DNA of 23,363 nucleotides, taken from IMG/VR virus record IMGVR_UViG_3300028388_002907, positions 59,381 through 82,743 of that record; one strand, 5' to 3'. Position 1 is the first letter of the stretch, and each line of letters starts with the position of its first letter. Of the stretch, positions 21,658 through 23,363 are shown piece by piece. A program made the translations under genes and the position numbers. The notes below the pieces were generated by a model. That model worked only from the letters and a program-made list of their open reading frames with translations. It was not told where the DNA came from and ran no database searches. This DNA is from a virus.

Positions 21658-21910
21658 TTTTCATTCCTTCCTTTTTCAATTTATCTGAAAACTTCAAAAT
21701 GTCCCAAAAATCTGATACGCCCATAATTGTTGACACAACCGATTCCAATGAACCATTAAGACAATAGATATAAGCATCATCCCTCATACCGATAGCATTT
21801 CTGATTTTTTCAGGGTAGTATATACGGGTAGAGCCATTGACGTATCTGACCGACCAGCCTTCTTCCATTCTTTTTGCCAGAATTTGTGCATTGACAATAT
21901 CTTTATTCAT
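21650..21910 (-). CDS. Small protein, unknown
   Basis: The 86-residue protein includes ILAKRMEEGWSVRYVNGSTR, then RDDAYIYCLNGSLESVV and a C-terminal helix with KLKKEGMKNG. It is soluble and unrecognised. It overlaps the upstream gene by 8 bases (ATGAATAA). Confidence 0.74.
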   Translation of the reverse strand: MNKDIVNAQILAKRMEEGWSVRYVNGSTRIYYPEKIRNAIGMRDDAYIYCLNGSLESVVSTIMGVSDFWDILKFSDKLKKEGMKNG

Positions 21911-22181
21911 TTTTTGCCTCCATATATGTCATTTCATCGGTTAACTCCAAATCGGACCAGACTTCAACCCAAGCCCTTGCTCCGCAACTCAGAGAAGAAC
22001 CGTCATAAACGGCTCGGGATGCTCCCTGCCAGCTAACCTCTCGGCAGTACACCGGCTTGCCATATTTATACGGCTTGATAGTATAGACCGGCCTGTTCCC
22101 ACCGTCCTTTTTGTTGGCCGCAATATGATGCCGATTAACATGGATTACATGCGGCGTCTTTCTCCCATCATGTTCAATCAT
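21903..22181 (-). CDS. Small basic/aromatic protein, unknown
   Basis: The 92-residue protein starts MIEHDGRKTPHVIHVNRHHI, then PYKYGKPVYCREVSWQG and GARAWVEVWSDLEL. The frame runs further upstream to 22286, but the ATG at 22181 is preferred because it overlaps the preceding stop as ATGATTGA, a junction used repeatedly in this genome. It is His- and Trp-rich and beta-like. Function is unknown. Confidence 0.74.
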   Translation of the reverse strand: MIEHDGRKTPHVIHVNRHHIAANKKDGGNRPVYTIKPYKYGKPVYCREVSWQGASRAVYDGSSLSCGARAWVEVWSDLELTDEMTYMEAKNE

Positions 22182-22365
22182 CGAAGTGACCCCTATGGAA
22201 ATAATCATCCAGAGAATATCGGATTTGAACAAGGAGGTTAATGATTTCGTCACGGTGTTCACCGTCTTCCATGCTGTCTCTTGCAACGGCCAAAGCCCTC
22301 ATGGCCCGTTCGGCACTTTCTTGTGTGCCATGTAGCGATACAGGCTCGCTATTTCTTGCTTTCAT
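22174..22365 (-). CDS. Small helical protein, unknown
   Basis: The 63-residue protein starts MKARNSEPVSLHGTQESAER and continues with one or two charged helices (IINLLVQIRYSLDDYFHRG). The ATG at 22365 shares one base with the stop of the preceding 20-residue ORF (TAATG). A longer reading from 22419 would overlap that ORF. Not recognised. Confidence 0.7.
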   Translation of the reverse strand: MKARNSEPVSLHGTQESAERAMRALAVARDSMEDGEHRDEIINLLVQIRYSLDDYFHRGHFDD

Positions 22366-22427
22366 TACATCACACCCCACGCGATGATGAGTGTTACAAG
22401 AATTGCAAATGTTAGCCAAGATTTCAT
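22365..22427 (-). CDS. 20-residue membrane micropeptide
   Basis: The sequence MKSWLTFAILVTLIIAWGVM is almost entirely one transmembrane helix with a single Lys. AGGAAG lies 5 bases before the ATG, and the frame is the first after the promoter at 22453-22481. Its stop is coupled (TAATG) to the next gene. Being first in an early operon with a strong ribosome site argues that it is translated. It could instead be a leader ORF that only regulates the next gene. Confidence 0.58.
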   Translation of the reverse strand: MKSWLTFAILVTLIIAWGVM

Positions 22428-22428
22428 G

Positions 22429-22884
22429 TTATCTTCCTTTCCTTTCAATTTTATTATATGTGATTCGTTTCAAAAAGTCAAGTAAGTTTTTCCGCCAGTT
22501 TGACACATGGGGTTTCCCAACATATATCAAGGCTGCCCGAGGTTCTTGTTCCGCACACCAATTCAGTCTTTCAGGTGTGAGAAGATCAGAGGCATATTTC
22601 AAAGCTGCCCAAGGGACTTGTTTTGCGCAACAATCAACTCTTTCAGGTGTGAGAAGATTGGAGGTATATTTCAAAGCCGCCCAAGACTCTTTCTCGGCAC
22701 ACCAATCAAGTCTTTCAGGTGTGAGAAGGTCTTTGGCATATTCCAAAGTTGCCGAAGGGTCTTTCTCGATACACTCCCGGATTGTCAGCCCGACAAAATC
22801 ATAGACTGCATCACACGCCCCTCGATTTTTGATAAAGTCGGCATGGTCTCTGGTGAAAGTGCTGTCTTCATTCCAATCAATCAT
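22429..22884 (-). CDS. 24-residue helical-repeat protein paralogue
   Basis: The 151-residue protein starts at the ATG at 22884, chosen because AAAGGA precedes it and its MIDWNEDSTF aligns with the paralogue starts. It has the cap domain, then about four repeats (TPERLDWCAEKESWAALKYT type). Its final residues, from LLDFLKRITYN on, are encoded by the downstream promoter sequence rather than by repeat sequence. This suggests the original stop was lost and the frame now runs through the promoter. The start overlaps the upstream paralogue by 8 bases. Confidence 0.82.
   Translation of the reverse strand: MIDWNEDSTFTRDHADFIKNRGACDAVYDFVGLTIRECIEKDPSATLEYAKDLLTPERLDWCAEKESWAALKYTSNLLTPERVDCCAKQVPWAALKYASDLLTPERLNWCAEQEPRAALIYVGKPHVSNWRKNLLDFLKRITYNKIERKGR
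22453..22481 (-). promoter_or_regulatory. Early-type promoter of the small-gene operon
   Basis: TTGACT (22481-22476), 17 bases, TATAAT (22458-22453, perfect), with CGAATCA next to the -10. It lies entirely inside the 3' end of the repeat gene 22429-22884. It would drive the genes from 22427 down to 20000. Confidence 0.85.
22714..22846 (-). repeat. Near-identical 133-bp block shared with 23141-23273
   Basis: The two blocks, offset by 427 bases, differ at about six positions by eye (roughly 95% identity). They cover the cap domain and first repeat of two adjacent paralogues. This indicates a recent duplication or gene conversion. Confidence 0.9.
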
Positions 22885-23314
22885 ATTGTGTCCTTTCATT
22901 CTGTTCTACACACCAGTCCAGTCTTTCGGGTGTTAGAAGACCAGAGGCATATTTCAAAGCAGACCAAGGCTCTTTCTCGGCACACCAATCCAGTCTTTCG
23001 GGCGTCAGAAGATCAGAGGCATATGCTAAAGCTATCCAAGGTCTCTGTTCCGCACACCAGTCAAGCGTCTTGGGTGTCAGCCGGTCTTTGGCATATCTCA
23101 ATGCTGGCCAAGGGCCTTGTTTAGCACACCAATCCAGCCTTTCAGGTGTGAGAAGGTCTTTGGCATATTCCAAAGTTGCCGAAGGGGTTTTCTCGATACA
23201 CTCCCGGATTGTCAGCCCGACAAACTCATAGACTGCATCGCACGCCCCTCGGTCTTTGATAAAGTCGGCATGGGCCTCTGTGAAAATTTCAGTTTCGTTC
23301 CATTCCAAAGTCAT
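22877..23314 (-). CDS. 24-residue helical-repeat protein paralogue
   Basis: The 145-residue protein has the cap WNETEIFTEAHADFIKDRGA, VYEFVGLTIRECIEKTPSATL, then about four repeats ending WCVEQNERTQYD. Its first half is nearly identical in DNA to that of the neighbour at 22429-22884. The start overlaps the stop of another paralogue (ATGA). Confidence 0.84.
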   Translation of the reverse strand: MTLEWNETEIFTEAHADFIKDRGACDAVYEFVGLTIRECIEKTPSATLEYAKDLLTPERLDWCAKQGPWPALRYAKDRLTPKTLDWCAEQRPWIALAYASDLLTPERLDWCAEKEPWSALKYASGLLTPERLDWCVEQNERTQYD

Positions 23315-23363
23315 GTATTTTCCTTACAGTATTCAAGGGTCTCGGGCGTCAGATGACCTTTGG
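23311..23363 (-). CDS. 24-residue helical-repeat protein, C-terminal end only
   Basis: The frame from the window edge reads KGHLTPETLEYCKENT and stop (TGA at 23313-23311), overlapping the next start as ATGA. It is the last part of a repeat unit, so a fifth paralogue lies mostly beyond the window. Confidence 0.75.
   Translation of the reverse strand, partial: KGHLTPETLEYCKENT

Noticed and set aside
22063-22070. Perfect TATAAATA on the minus strand (T4 late promoter consensus).
   Set aside because: It lies in the middle of a small early-operon gene, encodes part of PYKYGKPVY, and no late gene starts just downstream. It is likely chance.
20036-23185. Regular 72-bp repeats considered as a CRISPR-like array.
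   Set aside because: The whole unit is repeated without unique spacers and is in frame as 24-codon protein repeats.

Overview
The window is 23.4 kb of a T4-type myovirus genome. Virion genes recognisable by sequence (gp53, gp4, gp26, and gp5/gp27/gp48/gp29-like proteins) sit next to the T4 replication and late-transcription set gp32, gp59 and gp33 and an Alt-type ADP-ribosyltransferase. Packing is very dense: most neighbours overlap by 1, 4 or 8 bases. The host is probably an alphaproteobacterium. The phage carries a circularly permuted, two-piece tmRNA gene, and its tag (ANENAAPKALALAA) resembles alphaproteobacterial tags. A CobS/CobT-like pair and a DUF1289 protein point the same way. The host assignment is inference.

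Layout. 1-4152 (minus): central spike (gp5-like, cut by the window edge), hub gp27-like, wedge gp53 and tube cap gp48-like. 4163-4187: a perfect inverted repeat made of two divergent TAAATA-type late promoters. 4198-9264 (plus): head completion nuclease gp4, a conserved protein that may be gp2, a tail-tube-fold protein with C-terminal Ig-like domains, gp26, a small ORF reachable from gp26 by a -1 frameshift, and a gp29/tape-measure-like protein. A bidirectional terminator at 9263-9290 separates these from 9297-11300 (minus): gp32, gp59, gp33 and a small unknown gene. 11328-11640 (minus) is the permuted tmRNA, with its own sigma70-type promoter. 11679-18799 (minus): three small genes including DUF1289, an Alt-like ADP-ribosyltransferase behind a late promoter, a metallophosphoesterase, a CobS-like AAA+ ATPase and a CobT-like VWA protein. 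18848-23363 (minus): an accessory, probably early region of small unknown proteins, an adenine-type DNA methyltransferase, and at least five paralogues built of 24-residue helical repeats.

Regulation. Early-type genes are served by sigma70-like promoters (TTGACT, 17 bases, TATAGT or similar). Four of these share a CGAATC box in the spacer, and several overlap the end of the upstream gene. Structural genes and alt are preceded by TAAATA-type elements of the T4 late (gp55/gp33) kind, and gp33 itself is present. The phage therefore appears to use host-type promoters early, bring its own trans-translation RNA, and switch to T4-type late transcription for virion genes.

The items I would follow first are the permuted phage tmRNA, the gp26 frameshift, the shared early promoter element and the repeat-protein family.
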